The translations under genes were made by a program, and so were the position numbers. A stretch of DNA of 60,258 nt from Mangrovicoccus ximenensis (lineage in GTDB: Bacteria > Pseudomonadota > Alphaproteobacteria > Rhodobacterales > Rhodobacteraceae), in the NCBI RefSeq assembly GCF_003056725.1, contig NZ_QBKZ01000001.1, positions 599,841-660,098 on the forward strand, in the 5' to 3' direction. The notes beneath the pieces are model-generated. The model worked only from the letters and a program-made list of their open reading frames with translations. It did not search any database and was not told the origin of the DNA. This document shows, piece by piece, positions 36,388 to 46,670 of the stretch (position 1 is the stretch's first letter; the number at the start of each line of letters is the position of its first letter).

Positions 36388-36390
36388 TCA

Positions 36391-36421
36391 GGGGACGGCG
36401 GAAACGCCGTCCCTTTTTCTT
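36391..36421 (+). terminator. Rho-independent terminator of the cspA unit
   Basis: Perfect 9-bp stem GGGACGGCG (36392-36400) with CGCCGTCCC (36405-36413), a stable GAAA tetraloop and TTTTTCTTT directly after. Confidence 0.95.
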
Positions 36422-36584
36422 TGCGCCGATGGCCGCGGCGCTGGCGCTCTTTGCCGGAACATTGCGAACCGGCGGTTCGGCGAGGCTCCGCCGCTGGCCG
36501 GTCCTTCACCGCCCGGTGTGTTGCCCGTGAAAACCACCTGACCACATCCTTTCGGAAGTATCCGTGTGTTTCCAGGAGGTTCCC

Positions 36585-37300
36585 GTGCCGTTCCGCAACC
36601 GTTCCCTGCGCATCATGTGCCTGTCCACCGCCCGGCGCCGCGCGCCGGAGGCCGATCGCTGGCTCGGCCTGACGCTCGCCCTGATCGCCGGGTCGCTCAA
36701 TGCCGGCGCCTTCCTGATGCTGAGCCAGTATGCCTCCCACATGACCGGCCACCTGTCGCAGGTCGCCGGTGCGCTGGCCGGACGCGACTTCCGGCTGGTG
36801 GCGCTGAGCCTCGCCGTGCTCGCGCTGTTCGTCTCCGGGGCGGCGCTGGCCTCCGCGATGATCGCCCGCGGCAATTTCCCCCGGGCGCGCGGCACCTATT
36901 GCGCGCCGCTGGCGCTGCAGGGGCTGCTGCTCGGCTGCCTGGGATTCGCGGATGCGGTGCCGCAGGCCTGGCAGGGCTGGGCCGGCCTGGGGCTTCTGGC
37001 CTTCGCGATGGGACTGCAGAACGCGACGATCACGCGGATCTCCGGCGCGCGGATCCGCACGACCCATGCCACCGGGCTGCTGACCGACATGGGAATCGAG
37101 ATCGGCCGCGGGCTGTTCGGGCGCGGTGCCGACGGCTATGACCGCGCGCGGCTGGTCCTCTTCGTGCAGCTGGTGGCCTGCTTCGTCCTCGGCGGCATCG
37201 CCGGCGTGCATGGCCAGCAGGACATGGGCTGGCGCTTTGCGCTGGTGCCCGCCGCCGTGCTTCTGGCGTTGGCGGCCGCGACCGCGCCCAGGGTGTTCAC
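36585..37300 (+). pseudogene. DUF1275 (YoaK-type) membrane protein, C-terminus replaced
   Basis: About 238 residues with six or so membrane helices: LGLTLALIAGSLNAGAFLMLSQYASHMTGHLSQVAGAL is the DUF1275 signature, then LLAFAMGLQNATITRISGARIRTTHATGLLTDMGIEIGR. GTG 36585 is chosen because AGGAGG ends 5 bases before it. Near 37300 the last helix merges with the reverse complement of a dehydrogenase gene, and the frame ends at 37319. Only the last few residues seem lost, so residual function is conceivable. Transport substrate unknown. Confidence 0.75.
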
Positions 37301-37942
37301 GGTCTCGATCCCGTCATAGGCGCCGATGATGTCGAGCTTCGGCTGGGCCAGGTCGGCGACGATCACCTTGGCGCAGCCGCCGGCCAGCGCGGCCAGCGCC
37401 ACCATCATGCCGATCGGTCCGGCACCGGTGACGACGGCGATGTCGCCCGGCTGGATGCGCGCGCGCAGCGCCGCCTGCATGCCGATGGCGAAGGGCTCGA
37501 CCATCGCGCCTTCGGCAAAGCTCACGCTGTCCGGCAGCTTGTAGGTGAAGGCGGCCGGGTGGATCACCTCGGGCGTCAGGCAGCCATGCACCGGCGGCGT
37601 CGCCCAGAACCGCACGGCCGGATCGACATTGTAGATGCCGAGCTTCGACGCCCGCGAATCCGGATCGGGAATGCCCGGCTCCATGCAGACCCGGTCGCCC
37701 GGCGCCAGCCCGGTCACCTCGGCGCCGCAGCCGATCACCGTGCCCGAGGCCTCGTGGCCGAGCACCATCGGCGCCTCGACCACGAAATGGCCGATCTTGC
37801 CATGCGTGTAGTAGTGCACGTCCGAGCCGCAGATCCCCACGGTATGGGTGGCGATGCGGACGTCCCGCGGGCCGAGCGTGCCCGGAATGTCGAAGTCCCG
37901 CAGCGCGAGCCTGCCCTTTTCCTCCAGTACCAATGCCTTCAT
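37300..37942 (-). pseudogene. Zinc-dependent sorbitol/xylitol dehydrogenase, N-terminal two thirds
   Basis: ATG 37942 (GGAGGAGACCGGC before it) starts [20 protein letters not shown]. Zinc ligands lie in [13 protein letters not shown] and GHEASG, and the structural region [38 protein letters not shown] has the polyol-dehydrogenase look. The NAD-binding [25 protein letters not shown] is followed by [14 protein letters not shown], then a break at about 37300. The last ~125 residues are missing. It oxidises polyols such as xylitol or sorbitol in the intact family. Confidence 0.85.
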
Positions 37943-38166
37943 GCCGGTCTCCTCCCGTCTGGCTGCCCTCCCGGATGGCGGGCCGGGCGGCGGATGTAAA
38001 CGGAAACCGCCGAACCGGGGCAAAATGCTGCGGCAACGGGAAAATTCGTACCGGCCCGGCGGCGGGCACTGCACAGGCGCCGGGCCCCGGGCCCTCCGCG
38101 GCCGCCGCGATTCGACGGCGCCGGACGCGGACGAAGCCGCCGGCCGCGCAGCTCGACGGGCGGGAC

Positions 38167-38292
38167 ATGCCGCCGCTGCCGCCCGCGGCCACCGCCCTGA
38201 TGCAGGCGCTTCTCGAGGCGCTTGCCAACGAAACCGGCAGCAGCCCCCTGCCGGACCGCCCCGCCACCCCGTCCCCGGAGGACCTCACATGA
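38167..38292 (+). CDS. Short ORF or C-terminal fragment coupled to folBK
   Basis: The 42-codon frame [41 protein letters not shown] ends in an ATGA overlap with folBK, which suggests real translational coupling. The frame is open further upstream with Arg/Ala-rich sequence of no known kind. Either a tiny protein or the tail of a lost gene. Confidence 0.3.
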   Translation: MPPLPPAATALMQALLEALANETGSSPLPDRPATPSPEDLT

Positions 38293-39113
38293 CCGACCGC
38301 GTCTTCGTCTCCAATCTCTGCCTGCATGCCCATCACGGGGTCTTCCCCGAGGAGAAGCGGCTGGGCCAGAAATTCTATCTCGACATCGACTGCGGCATGT
38401 CGGTCGCGGGCGCCGCGAACGAGGACGATTACGGCCAGACGGTCTGCTATGACGGCCTGTGCAAACTGGCCGAGGAAGTCTCCCAGGCCGGGCCCTTCGA
38501 CCTGATCGAGACTCTGGGCGACCGCATCGCGGGCACCATCCTGGAACGCCATCCGCTGGTCTCCTCGGTGCGCGTCGCGATCCGCAAGCCCGCCGCGCCG
38601 ATCGCGGCGATGCTCGACCATGTCGGCATCGAGGTGTCGCGCCGCCGCCGCTACCGCGTGGCCTTCTCGCTCGGCACCAACATGGGCGAGAAAGAGCACA
38701 ACCTGCGCAGCGCGCTGGCGCATCTGGTCGCCCAGGACGAGGTGGAAATCGACGCCGTGTCGAAATTCCACAAGACCGCGCCCTGGGGCAAGATCGACCA
38801 GGACTGGTTCCTCAATGCCTGCGCCACCGGCTGGTCGACGCTGGAGCCGCTGAAGCTGATGAAGCTCTGCAAGCGCATCGAGCTGGTCGTCGGCCGGGTG
38901 CCCTCGGACCGCTGGGGGCCGCGGATGATCGACATCGACCTGCTGCATGCCGACAACCTGGCGATCGACACGCCCGAACTGACCCTGCCGCACCGCGAGA
39001 TGTTCAACCGCGCCTTCGTGCTGGAGCCGCTGGCCGAAATCGCGCCCGAGCTGGTGATCTGCGGCCGTCCGGTCGCCGCCGAGGCCGACCGTCTGGTGCA
39101 GGCCCAGATCTGA
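38289..39113 (+). CDS. folBK: Bifunctional dihydroneopterin aldolase / HPPK (FolB-FolK fusion)
   Basis: 274 residues combining two consecutive steps of folate synthesis. Residues 1-118 are FolB: VFVSNLCLHAHHGVFPEEKRLGQKFYLDIDCGM, DLIETLGDRIAGTIL and VRVAIRKPAAPIAAMLDHVGIEVSR. Residues 119-274 are FolK: RVAFSLGTNMGEKEHNLRSAL, VSKFHKTAPWGKIDQDWFLNACATG, VGRVPSDRWGPRMIDIDLL and LTLPHREMFNRAFVLEPLAEI. There is no stop or start between them, so it is a true fusion. The product feeds dihydropteroate synthase. The gene starts inside the previous stop; a 10-bp hairpin follows 13 bases after the stop. Confidence 0.9.
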   Translation: MTDRVFVSNLCLHAHHGVFPEEKRLGQKFYLDIDCGMSVAGAANEDDYGQTVCYDGLCKLAEEVSQAGPFDLIETLGDRIAGTILERHPLVSSVRVAIRKPAAPIAAMLDHVGIEVSRRRRYRVAFSLGTNMGEKEHNLRSALAHLVAQDEVEIDAVSKFHKTAPWGKIDQDWFLNACATGWSTLEPLKLMKLCKRIELVVGRVPSDRWGPRMIDIDLLHADNLAIDTPELTLPHREMFNRAFVLEPLAEIAPELVICGRPVAAEADRLVQAQI

Positions 39114-39126
39114 CGCGCGGCGCCCT

Positions 39127-39149
39127 CCCTCTCCCCGCCGGGGAGAGGG
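39127..39149. repeat. 10-bp perfect hairpin, dispersed-repeat type
   Basis: CCCTCTCCCC (39127-39136), loop GCC, GGGGAGAGGG (39140-39149). No T-run follows. The same motif is scattered through many alphaproteobacterial genomes as an intergenic palindrome; here it could slow transcription or protect the folBK mRNA end. Confidence 0.6.
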
Positions 39150-39529
39150 CCGGGGTGACGCCGGGACAAGCGGGGCAGGAAACGGCTGCGGGATCGCCGG
39201 TGCGCAGCGATGCCGGCCCTGGCCGCTTCTGCCCTGCGCAGGCGCAGCTCTGGCGCCTTGCCGTGGGGATTGTGCAGGCTGCAGGACGCCGCGCCGGATC
39301 AGGAACGCGACGTCCTGCCAAAGCGGCGCGGCAGCGGGGCCGGGCCGTGGAACTGCCGTGTCCCGGACGCTTTCCGCCCGAGCTTCCCCCAAATTTCCCG
39401 CGGTGTATCCATGCTGGCCGATGCCCGGGGGCTTCCTTCGGCGACGACAGGCCGGAGACATGCCTGTCCTCCATCCGCAACCCGGCCGTTCCGGTGTCCC
39501 TGCCGGGTCCGCTTTCGGCCTGGCCATTC
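39150..39529. other. No recognisable gene
   Basis: About 380 bases between folBK and the IS110 remnants. No conserved coding sequence, RNA or repeat seen on either strand. Confidence 0.4.
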
Positions 39530-39855
39530 AGCAGCGACCTGGCGGCGCTCTCTGCGTCAAGGCTGTCGGACTTGCCATGAAGATAGCGCAGCTGCCGGTT
39601 CGGGCGCATGACATCCAGAACAATGTGTCCCGCAGCGGGCAACTCCCGGGACAGCCCGGCACCATCGGAGCCTGTCCCCTCGATGCCGAAGGCTTTGACA
39701 GGGCCCAAATCGGCGGCCCATGCCTCGACCTCGCAATAGCCGCGTCGCGTCGCAGGGATTGTCGTGGTGCCGAGACGCGCGCCATGGGCATTGATCGCGA
39801 CAGCGGCGTGATCGTCGGCTTTGTGCGTGTCCACGCCGATGATGATGTCTTCCAT
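39530..39855 (-). mobile_element. IS110-family transposase, N-terminal fragment
   Basis: ATG 39855 starts MEDIIIGVDTHKADDHAAVAIN, the DEDD-type catalytic start of IS110 transposases (Asp of GVDTHK). FGIEGTGSDGAGLSRELPAAGH, DVMRPNRQ, HGKSDSLDAESAARSLLNGQA follow with the second acidic residues. After LNGQA, near 39530, homology stops. Only the RuvC-like half is left; the Transposase_20 domain is missing. Confidence 0.75.
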
Positions 39856-39981
39856 GTCTGCCGTCCCCCCGAGATGGCCCGGGGAGCGATCAAAGAGGAC
39901 AGGACTGCAAAGATACGCGACCGTCAGGCTCCTGTGACGTCACATCTTGCCCGCTGCCGGGGCAGCCTGATCGCCGACCCG

Positions 39982-41012
39982 TCAACGCAATGAAACCAGG
40001 TCAATCAAGGCATGGGTCAGGCCATCGGACTGCGGTCCCGCACCCCCAGTCCAGGCGATGTCCTGCACCTCGGCTGATTGGTCCCGCAGGATGAAGAGTT
40101 TCCCGGCGCCTGGCTTGGCAGGCAGCCGACAGGTCCGGGCCCCGTCCAAGAGCTTGTGGCGGACACGGGAATTGCCCGCGCGGGTGATCGCGCCGCGCCG
40201 TGCGGTCTTGCCCGCGGAACATCCGCCGGGCACGGGCCCCGGATCTGCCGTCAGCGTCACCGGGCGTTCGAACCGCCGCACATCCCCGATCCCGGCCAGG
40301 AAGCGGACGGCACCGGGAAAGGCGGCGGCGCGCAAGGCCCGGAGCACATGCACCCCGGGGGCGCGGTCCCGCTTTGGCACCAAGGCCTCGATGTGCCTGG
40401 CAAGCCGGGCCGCGCCTCCGTGGCCTTGCGCTCGTCCTGCAGCAGGTCCTGCAGGACGATCTGACGGGCGGGATGGCCGAAGCGTCGGCCCTGCAGCCAT
40501 TGGCGGCAGCGCATCGTCCACGGCTTGGTCCCATGGCAAACCCGCCCTTGGCGCCGCAGGAACGCCGGCACCGGCTGGCGCTTGCGGCGCTGATCTTCCG
40601 CGGCCCTGTCCCGGGCGCGGACGAGTTCCCGCCTCGCCCCATGCGTCTCGCCGGGACCGCAGATCGGCGCCAATTCCCCGGCACGCAGGAGCCGCACCAG
40701 CCGGATGGCATCCAGCCGAGCGGTTTTCATCCGGGCGCCAGAGTGCACGGCGGAGAGGCAACCACGCATTCGAAACCGACTGCACGCACCTGCCGGCACA
40801 GCCCGTAGCCTGCCGGCCCTGCTTCATGGCAAATGCGGACGGTCCTGCGGCGGCCCGCCCGCCTCCCGCGACGCCGCTCCATGCTGGCGCGTGTTCGCGG
40901 ATGCCGCGGGGCTGCGCACATCGCTTCCCGTGCCGCCAGCGGCGATCGAGGCCGCGAGCTTGTCCTTCGGCACGTCACTGCCGGCGCAGATCACGGTTTG
41001 GCCTAAGGTCAT
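39982..41012 (-). mobile_element. IS110-family transposase pseudogene, nearly full length but frameshifted
   Basis: Reading leftward in several frames: ICAGSDVPKDKLA (from 41012), CHEAGPAGYGLCRQ (about 40845), TARLDAIRLVRLLRAGELAPI with VRARDRAAEDQRRKRQPVPAFLRRQGRV, KPWTMRCRQWLQGRRFGHPARQIVLQD (40730-40430), then RFLAGIGDVRRFERPVTL, TARRGAITRAGNSRVRHKLLDGART and RLPAKPGAGKLFILRDQSAEVQDIAWT (40330-40030). This order matches an IS110-group transposase end to end. At least three frame changes disable it. It is a different subgroup from the fragment at 39530. Confidence 0.75.
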
Positions 41013-41106
41013 GCTGTCCTCCGGCGCAAGCCAGCGGCAAGTGCCGCGACGCGATCCGGATACAGGCTCGCCCCCGGCAGCGCGCCGCTGGAAAAGACAT
41101 CGGGCC

Positions 41107-41322
41107 TTACGTGGCCAGATGGATCGGCTCTGCCGCGGCGCCGCGGCGGGGACGCAGCCCGGCCAGCGCCAGGAGGGCCAGCAGGATCAGCAGCCCGCCG
41201 GTCAGCGCGAAGGTGACCGGATAGCCCTGCGCCGCGATCAGCGGGGTCGAGACGAAGGGCGACAGGAACTGCCCGGTGAAGACGCTGGTCGTGATCGCCC
41301 CCGCCGCGAGGCCGCGACCCCG
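41107..41322 (-). pseudogene. MFS transporter, C-terminal fragment
   Basis: The last ~71 residues of a major facilitator: GLAAGAITTSVFTGQFLSPFVSTPLIAAQGYPVTFALTGGLLILLALLALAGL, then a short polar tail and TAA at 41107. Two membrane helices of the C-terminal bundle. Upstream of 41322 the frame changes to unrelated sequence. Confidence 0.65.
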
Positions 41323-41922
41323 GCTGGGTCGTGCCCGTCGGGCCGCAGGTGCGTCCGGCGGGCGCTCCCCTCCTTGACCGCGCCGCGCGCGCAGTGGACC
41401 GTACGGGGTCCTCGCTGTCAGCCGACATGGATTGCCGAAGACATGCCCCCGCCGCCGCGCAGCCGGGACGGTGCCGGCGGACCTTCCCGCCCGGATTGGC
41501 GACCGGCGTGACCTTGAGGCGGCGCAGGTCTTCTGTCCGGCCGTTGGAGGAACCGATGATTTGGGTCTGGTCTTGGCCGAAGAACTGGCTCTCCGGCATG
41601 GATATGAGCTTGGTGCCGGTTCCGGCGCATCCGGCCGAAAATCGGCGGGACCGCGTCGTCACGGCGGGCGCCCCCGGAGAAGCTGCACGCATCGATCCGG
41701 ACCCGCGCGGGCCGTCCTCTGTCGCGATGAGGTCGCATTCGGCAGCCCGGGCTGGTCTCGGTCGGGTCGCATTTCAGCAAAGACATTCCGGCCTCCCCGA
41801 AAGGGGGCGAAGGATCACGTCCCCCCTCGGATGGCCGCGTGCCCTTCGCCAGCGCCGCGCCGGGCAGGCCGATCTGCGCCTCTGTCCATCCGGCGGCCAT
41901 GCCTGCCCCCCCCGAACGGAGA
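41323..41922. other. About 600 bp without recognisable genes
   Basis: A leftward frame contains MPESQFFGQDQTQIIGSSNG and LRRLKVTPVANPGGKVR (about 41500-41600), which looks protein-like but was not identified. Otherwise nothing. It lies between the MFS fragment and the gltA terminator. Confidence 0.4.
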
Positions 41923-41947
41923 AACCCCGGCCGCGATGGCCGGGGTT
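41923..41947 (-). terminator. Terminator-like hairpin behind gltA
   Basis: Stem AACCCCGGCC (41923-41932) with GGCCGGGGTT (41938-41947) and a 5-base loop, 35 bases after the gltA stop. Read leftward it is followed by TTTCTCC, a short T-run. Confidence 0.6.
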
Positions 41948-41981
41948 CCGAGTCTGTCAGGGCTGTCCGGGATGCCGGACC

Positions 41982-43286
41982 TCAGCGGTCCTCGACATTC
42001 ACGTAGTCGCGCTCCGCGGCGCCGACATAAAGCTGGCGCGGACGGCCGATCTTCTGTGCCGGATCGCCCAGCATCTCTTTCCACTGCGAAATCCAGCCGA
42101 CGGTGCGCGACAGCGCGAAGATCGGCGTGAACATCGAGGTCGGGAAGCCCATGGCCTCGAGGATGATGCCCGAGTAGAAATCGACGTTCGGGAAGAGCTT
42201 CTTCTCGATGAAGTAGGGGTCTTCCAGAGCGGTCTTTTCCAGCTCCTTGGCAACCTGCAGCAGCGGGTTGTTCTCGACGCCGAGCAGCTCGAGCACCTCG
42301 TCCGCCGATTCCTTCATCACGGTCGCGCGCGGATCGCGGTTCTTGTAGACCCGGTGGCCGAAGCCCATCAGGCGGAAGGGGTCGTTCTTGTCCTTCGCGC
42401 GGGCGATGAATTCCGGGATGCGGTCGACGGTGCCGATTTCCTTCAGCATCTCCAGGCAGGCCTGGTTTGCGCCGCCATGGGCCGGGCCCCAGAGGCAGGC
42501 GATGCCGGCCGCGATGCAGGCGAAGGGGTTGGCGCCCGAGGACGACGCGAGACGCACGGTCGAGGTCGACGCGTTCTGCTCGTGATCCGCGTGCAGCGTG
42601 AAGATCCGGTCCATCGCGCGCGACAGGATCGGATTGACCTCGTATTCCTCTGCGGGCACGGCAAAGCACATGCGCAGGAAGTTGGAGGCGTAGTCCAGGT
42701 CGTTGCGCGGATACACGAAGGGCTGGCCGGTGTGGTACTTGAACGCCCAGGCCGCGATGGTCGGCATCTTGGCGATCAGGCGGATCGAGGCGACCTCGCG
42801 CTGCCACGGATCGGAGATGTCGGTCGAGTCATGGTAGAAGGCCGACATCGCGCCGACGATGCCCACCATGATCGCCATCGGATGCGCGTCCCGGCGGAAG
42901 CCGGAGAAGAAGTTGCGCATCTGCTCGTGCAGCATGGTGTGCTTGGTGACGCGGTTCTCGAAATCTTCCAGCTGCGCACCGGTCGGCAGTTCGCCGTAGA
43001 GCAGCAGGTAGCAGACCTCGAGGAAGTGCGATTTGCCCGCCAGCTGGTCGATCGGGTAGCCGCGGTGCAGCAGGACGCCTTCTTCGCCGTCGATGAAGGT
43101 GATCGTCGACTCGCAGGAGGCGGTGGAGGTGAATCCGGGATCGTAGGTGAAGACGTCGCCCTGGGCGTAGAGCTTGCGGATGTCGATGACATCCGGGCCC
43201 AGCGTGGGCGACATCATCGGCAGTTCCACGGTCTTGTCCCCGAAGGTCAGGGTCGCGGTCTTCGCCGGTTGCGCAGTATCAGGCAT
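41982..43286 (-). CDS. gltA: Citrate synthase (type II)
   Basis: 434 residues. Condenses oxaloacetate with acetyl-CoA at the entrance of the TCA cycle. Conserved: [79 protein letters not shown] (catalytic His), [14 protein letters not shown] (second His), and [15 protein letters not shown]...[17 protein letters not shown] 43286 is preferred over ATG 43292, because AGGAGG ends 7 bases before it but only 1 base before 43292. Read leftward, with gltX just upstream on the same strand. Confidence 0.95.
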   Translation of the reverse strand: MPDTAQPAKTATLTFGDKTVELPMMSPTLGPDVIDIRKLYAQGDVFTYDPGFTSTASCESTITFIDGEEGVLLHRGYPIDQLAGKSHFLEVCYLLLYGELPTGAQLEDFENRVTKHTMLHEQMRNFFSGFRRDAHPMAIMVGIVGAMSAFYHDSTDISDPWQREVASIRLIAKMPTIAAWAFKYHTGQPFVYPRNDLDYASNFLRMCFAVPAEEYEVNPILSRAMDRIFTLHADHEQNASTSTVRLASSSGANPFACIAAGIACLWGPAHGGANQACLEMLKEIGTVDRIPEFIARAKDKNDPFRLMGFGHRVYKNRDPRATVMKESADEVLELLGVENNPLLQVAKELEKTALEDPYFIEKKLFPNVDFYSGIILEAMGFPTSMFTPIFALSRTVGWISQWKEMLGDPAQKIGRPRQLYVGAAERDYVNVEDR

Positions 43287-43361
43287 TGGCATCCCTCCTT
43301 TGCCGACCTGTCCCCCCGGAGCGGGTGGGACAGGCGATGGGTATGTCTTGCGCCGGCCGGG

Positions 43362-44777
43362 TCAGTCCCGGCCAGTGGATAATACGTCTTCGAGGCGGGC
43401 GAGAGTCTCCTCTCGGCCCAGTACGAGCATCATATCGTAGACGCTCGGCGTCACCGTGCGACCTGCCAGCGCGGCCCTGAGCGGACCGGCAAGCTTGCCG
43501 AACTTGAGCTCCCGAGGGTCCATGAAGTCGGCGATCACCGCCTCCAGATCATTGCGGGTCCAGCTAGCACTTTGCAACTGCGGCGTCAATTCGCACAGTA
43601 TACCAATGGATACAGCGTCAAGCGCCTTGGTTGCCTTCTCATCCGGCCGGATCGGGCGGGATGATAGCGCAAATTCCGCCTTTTCAAGCAGATCGGGCAA
43701 GGTCTTCGCACGGTCTTTGAGGCAATACATCGCAGCGGAAAGGCGTTCGCGCTGGGTTGCATCCAGTTCCGGCTGTGCGGTTGCAGCAAGAAATCCGTCG
43801 ATTTCCGCGATCAGCGCCGCGTCGTCCATCATCGCAATGTGATGGCCCGACACATTTTCCAGCTTCTTGAAGTCGAAGCGGGCGGGCGCCTTGTTCATGC
43901 CGTCGAAGCCGAACCACTCGAGCGCCTGCGCCGTGGTGAAGACCTCGTCGTCGCCATGGCTCCAGCCGAGCCGCGACAGGTAGTTCCGCAATCCCTCCAC
44001 CGGATAGCCCATCGCGCGGTATTCCTCGACGCCGAGCGCGCCATGGCGCTTCGACAGCTTCTTGCCGTCGGGGCCGTGAATCAGCGGGATGTGCGCCCAG
44101 ACCGGCAGGTCCCAGCCCATAGCGGCATAGATCTGCGCCTGGCGCGCGGCATTGGCGAGGTGGTCGTCGCCGCGGATCACATGCGTCACGCCCATGTCGT
44201 GGTCGTCGACGACGACAGCCAGCATGTAGGTCGGCGTCCCGTCCGAGCGCAGCAGCACCATGTCGTCGAGCTGGTCGTTGCGGAAGGTGACCTGGCCCTG
44301 CACCTGGTCCTCGATCACCGTCTCGCCGTCGCGCGGCGCCTTCAGGCGCACGACATAGGGCGCGTCCGGCCAGTCCGACGGATCGGCATCGCGCCAGGGC
44401 GAGCGGTAGAGCGTCGAGCGGCCTTCGGCCTTCGCGGCGTCGCGGAAGGCCTGGATCTCGTCCTGGCTTGCATAGCAGCGGTATGCATGGCCGTTCGCCA
44501 GCATCTCCAGCGCGACCTCGGCATGGCGCGGCGCGCGCTCGAACTGGCTGACGATCTCGCCGTCATGGTCGAGCTTCAGCCAGTTCATGCCCTCGATGAT
44601 TGCGGCGGTCGCCTCGGGGGTGGAGCGGGCGCGGTCGGTATCCTCGATCCGCAGCAGGAACTTGCCGCCCCGGCCGCGGGCATAGAGCCAGTTGAACAGC
44701 GCGGTGCGGGCGCCGCCGATATGCAGGAATCCGGTGGGCGAGGGGGCGAACCTCGTCACGACGGGGGCATCAGCCAT
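43362..44777 (-). CDS. gltX: Glutamyl-tRNA synthetase
   Basis: 471 residues. Charges tRNA-Glu (and in this group also tRNA-Gln, for later amidation). HIGH motif in [28 protein letters not shown] counterpart [36 protein letters not shown] and the C-terminal anticodon-binding part ([41 protein letters not shown]). The stretch coding for residues about 310-410 (43560-43850) is markedly less GC-rich than the rest. Divergent from comEC, an arrangement common in Rhodobacterales; gltA follows 75 bases downstream. Confidence 0.95.
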   Translation of the reverse strand: MADAPVVTRFAPSPTGFLHIGGARTALFNWLYARGRGGKFLLRIEDTDRARSTPEATAAIIEGMNWLKLDHDGEIVSQFERAPRHAEVALEMLANGHAYRCYASQDEIQAFRDAAKAEGRSTLYRSPWRDADPSDWPDAPYVVRLKAPRDGETVIEDQVQGQVTFRNDQLDDMVLLRSDGTPTYMLAVVVDDHDMGVTHVIRGDDHLANAARQAQIYAAMGWDLPVWAHIPLIHGPDGKKLSKRHGALGVEEYRAMGYPVEGLRNYLSRLGWSHGDDEVFTTAQALEWFGFDGMNKAPARFDFKKLENVSGHHIAMMDDAALIAEIDGFLAATAQPELDATQRERLSAAMYCLKDRAKTLPDLLEKAEFALSSRPIRPDEKATKALDAVSIGILCELTPQLQSASWTRNDLEAVIADFMDPRELKFGKLAGPLRAALAGRTVTPSVYDMMLVLGREETLARLEDVLSTGRD

Positions 44778-44910
44778 GGATCGGACCTCGTGTCTTGCTC
44801 GATTGAGCGCCGGTTTAGTCGCTGTGCCCGACCGGGTAAAGCGGCAGCCGGTGCCCCCGCAGTCCCTGGTAACCGAGCGACCTTAACCGGCTGTAAACCA
44901 CGGATCGGCG

Positions 44911-45140
44911 ATGCCGGTATGGTTAACCCTCTGGCAAGGAACCGCGCCGGTGCCGCTCGATGCGCTGATCGCCCCGCAGCGGGGCCATCTTTTCCCCTGG
45001 GTGCCGGTGATGCTGGCGCTCGGCATCGGCGGATATTTCGCGCTGCCTGCCGAGCCGCCGGGCTGGGCGGCGGCGCTTGCGGCGGGGCTGGCGGGCCTTC
45101 TGCTCCTTGCCAGTCTGCGCGCGTCCGAGTCGGCGGCGCC
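44911..45140 (+). pseudogene. comEC: ComEC competence/DNA-uptake channel, N-terminal stub
   Basis: ATG 44911 encodes about 75 residues ending in LIAPQRGHLFPWVPVMLALGIGGYFALPAEPPGWAAALAAGLAGLLLLASLRA, the first two helices of Rhodobacterales ComEC. Divergent from gltX as expected. At about 45140 the sequence turns into unrelated DNA without recognisable genes up to carA, so the ~650-residue channel and hydrolase domain are missing. Confidence 0.7.
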
Positions 45141-45400
45141 ATGCCGCTGGCGCGAAGCAGGTCGCCGATCCGGGGCCGTCCCTGCGGCGGGGCCCCCTGC
45201 GGCGCCTCCGTGCCGGGGCGCCCGGCTGATCTGATCGGCACCGGGTCCATCACTTCCCGTCCAGTCGCTAGGATGGACGGGATTTGGCCTGATCTTGGTT
45301 AAATCCGGTTTAACTCAAATTGCCAGCTTCACGATCGCGGTCCGGAACCGACGGATTTCCGGACCGCGGGGGGCCTCCCGCGGGGCGGGAGGCGGCAGGC

Positions 45401-46546
45401 TCAGGCGGCGGGCGCCGGTTCCATTGCGGCGCGGAAGCGCTCGAACAGGTAGAAGCTGTCCTGCGGGCCCGGGCTCGCTTCGGGGTGGTACTGCACCGAG
45501 AAAACCGGGCGGTCGGCCATGCGGATGCCGCAGTTCGAGCCGTCGAACAGCGATACATGGGTCTCCAGCACGCCGTCCGGCAGCGACTGGCTGTCGACGG
45601 TGAAGCCGTGGTTCATCGAGGTGATCTCGACCTTGCCGGTTTCCAGATCCTTCACCGGATGGTTGGCGCCGTGATGGCCGTGGTTCATCTTCACGGTCTT
45701 GGCGCCGAGCGCCAGCGCCAGCATCTGGTGGCCGAGGCAGATGCCGAAAACCGGCAGGTTCTTCTCGAGCACGCCCTTGATCATCGGCACGGCATATTTG
45801 CCGGTCGCCGCGGGGTCGCCCGGGCCGTTCGACAGGAAGACGCCGTCGGGGTTCAGCGCCAGCACGTCCTCGGCCGTCGCGGTCGCCGGCAGCACGGTCA
45901 CGTCGCAGCCCGCATCCGCAAGGCAGCGCAGGATGTTGCGCTTCGCGCCGTAGTCGATCGCCACGACCTTCGGCGCCGCGCCTTCGCGCGTGCCGTAGCC
46001 GTCCGGCCAGGCCCAGCGGGTCTCGTCCCAGCGGTAGGACTGGGCGCAGGTCACGTCCTTGGCGAGGTCGAGCCCTTCGAGGCCGGAGAACTCGCGGGCC
46101 TGGCGGACCAGCGCCTCGATGTCGAAATTGCCGTCCGGATCATGCGCCAGCGCGACATGCGGCGCGCCCTGGGCGCGGATCGCGCGGGTCAGGCGGCGGG
46201 TGTCGATGCCGGCGATGCCGATGCGGCCCTTGGCGGCCAGCCATTCGGACAGGGTCTGGGCCGAGCGCCAGTTCGACGGCAGGGTCGGGTCCCATTTGAC
46301 CACGAGGCCCGCGGCCACCGGATCGCCGGATTCGTCGTCTTCCGGGGTGCAGCCCACATTGCCGACATGCGGGAAGGTGAAGGTCACGACCTGGCCTGCA
46401 TAGGAGGGGTCGGTCATGATTTCCTGGTAGCCGGTCATGGCGGTGTTGAAGCACAGCTCCGCCACGCAGGTTCCGGTCGCACCGATCCCGTGTCCATAGA
46501 ACAGGGTACCATCGGCAAGGGCGAGACAGGCGGTGGGCGTGGGCAT
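45401..46546 (-). CDS. carA: Carbamoyl-phosphate synthase small (glutaminase) subunit
   Basis: 381 residues. Hydrolyses glutamine and channels ammonia to CarB for carbamoyl phosphate, used for arginine and pyrimidines. N-terminal domain with GHGIGATGTCVAELCFNTAMTGYQEIMTDPSYAGQ, and C-terminal glutaminase with Cys in PVFGICLGHQMLALALG and His/Glu in FSVQYHPEASPGPQDS. Full length. Divergent from yqeY (124-base gap). Confidence 0.95.
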   Translation of the reverse strand: MPTPTACLALADGTLFYGHGIGATGTCVAELCFNTAMTGYQEIMTDPSYAGQVVTFTFPHVGNVGCTPEDDESGDPVAAGLVVKWDPTLPSNWRSAQTLSEWLAAKGRIGIAGIDTRRLTRAIRAQGAPHVALAHDPDGNFDIEALVRQAREFSGLEGLDLAKDVTCAQSYRWDETRWAWPDGYGTREGAAPKVVAIDYGAKRNILRCLADAGCDVTVLPATATAEDVLALNPDGVFLSNGPGDPAATGKYAVPMIKGVLEKNLPVFGICLGHQMLALALGAKTVKMNHGHHGANHPVKDLETGKVEITSMNHGFTVDSQSLPDGVLETHVSLFDGSNCGIRMADRPVFSVQYHPEASPGPQDSFYLFERFRAAMEPAPAA

Positions 46547-46670
46547 GGGCGACTCCTATCGGCAAATCCGTGGTCAGATAAGCGTAACGGCAAGCCTCTG
46601 CAAGCAGGGTTGCGCGGCGAAGCTGCAATGCAGTATAGGCCCGCGGACCACAGACATCAGGGGATGGACG

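Noticed and set aside
39127..39149. Terminator of folBK
   Set aside because: Strong stem but no T-run and the motif is a common dispersed palindrome; listed as a repeat.
41480..41650. Transposase OrfA-like leftward frame
   Set aside because: The string LRRLKVTPVANPGGKVR looks protein-like but matched no family I can name.
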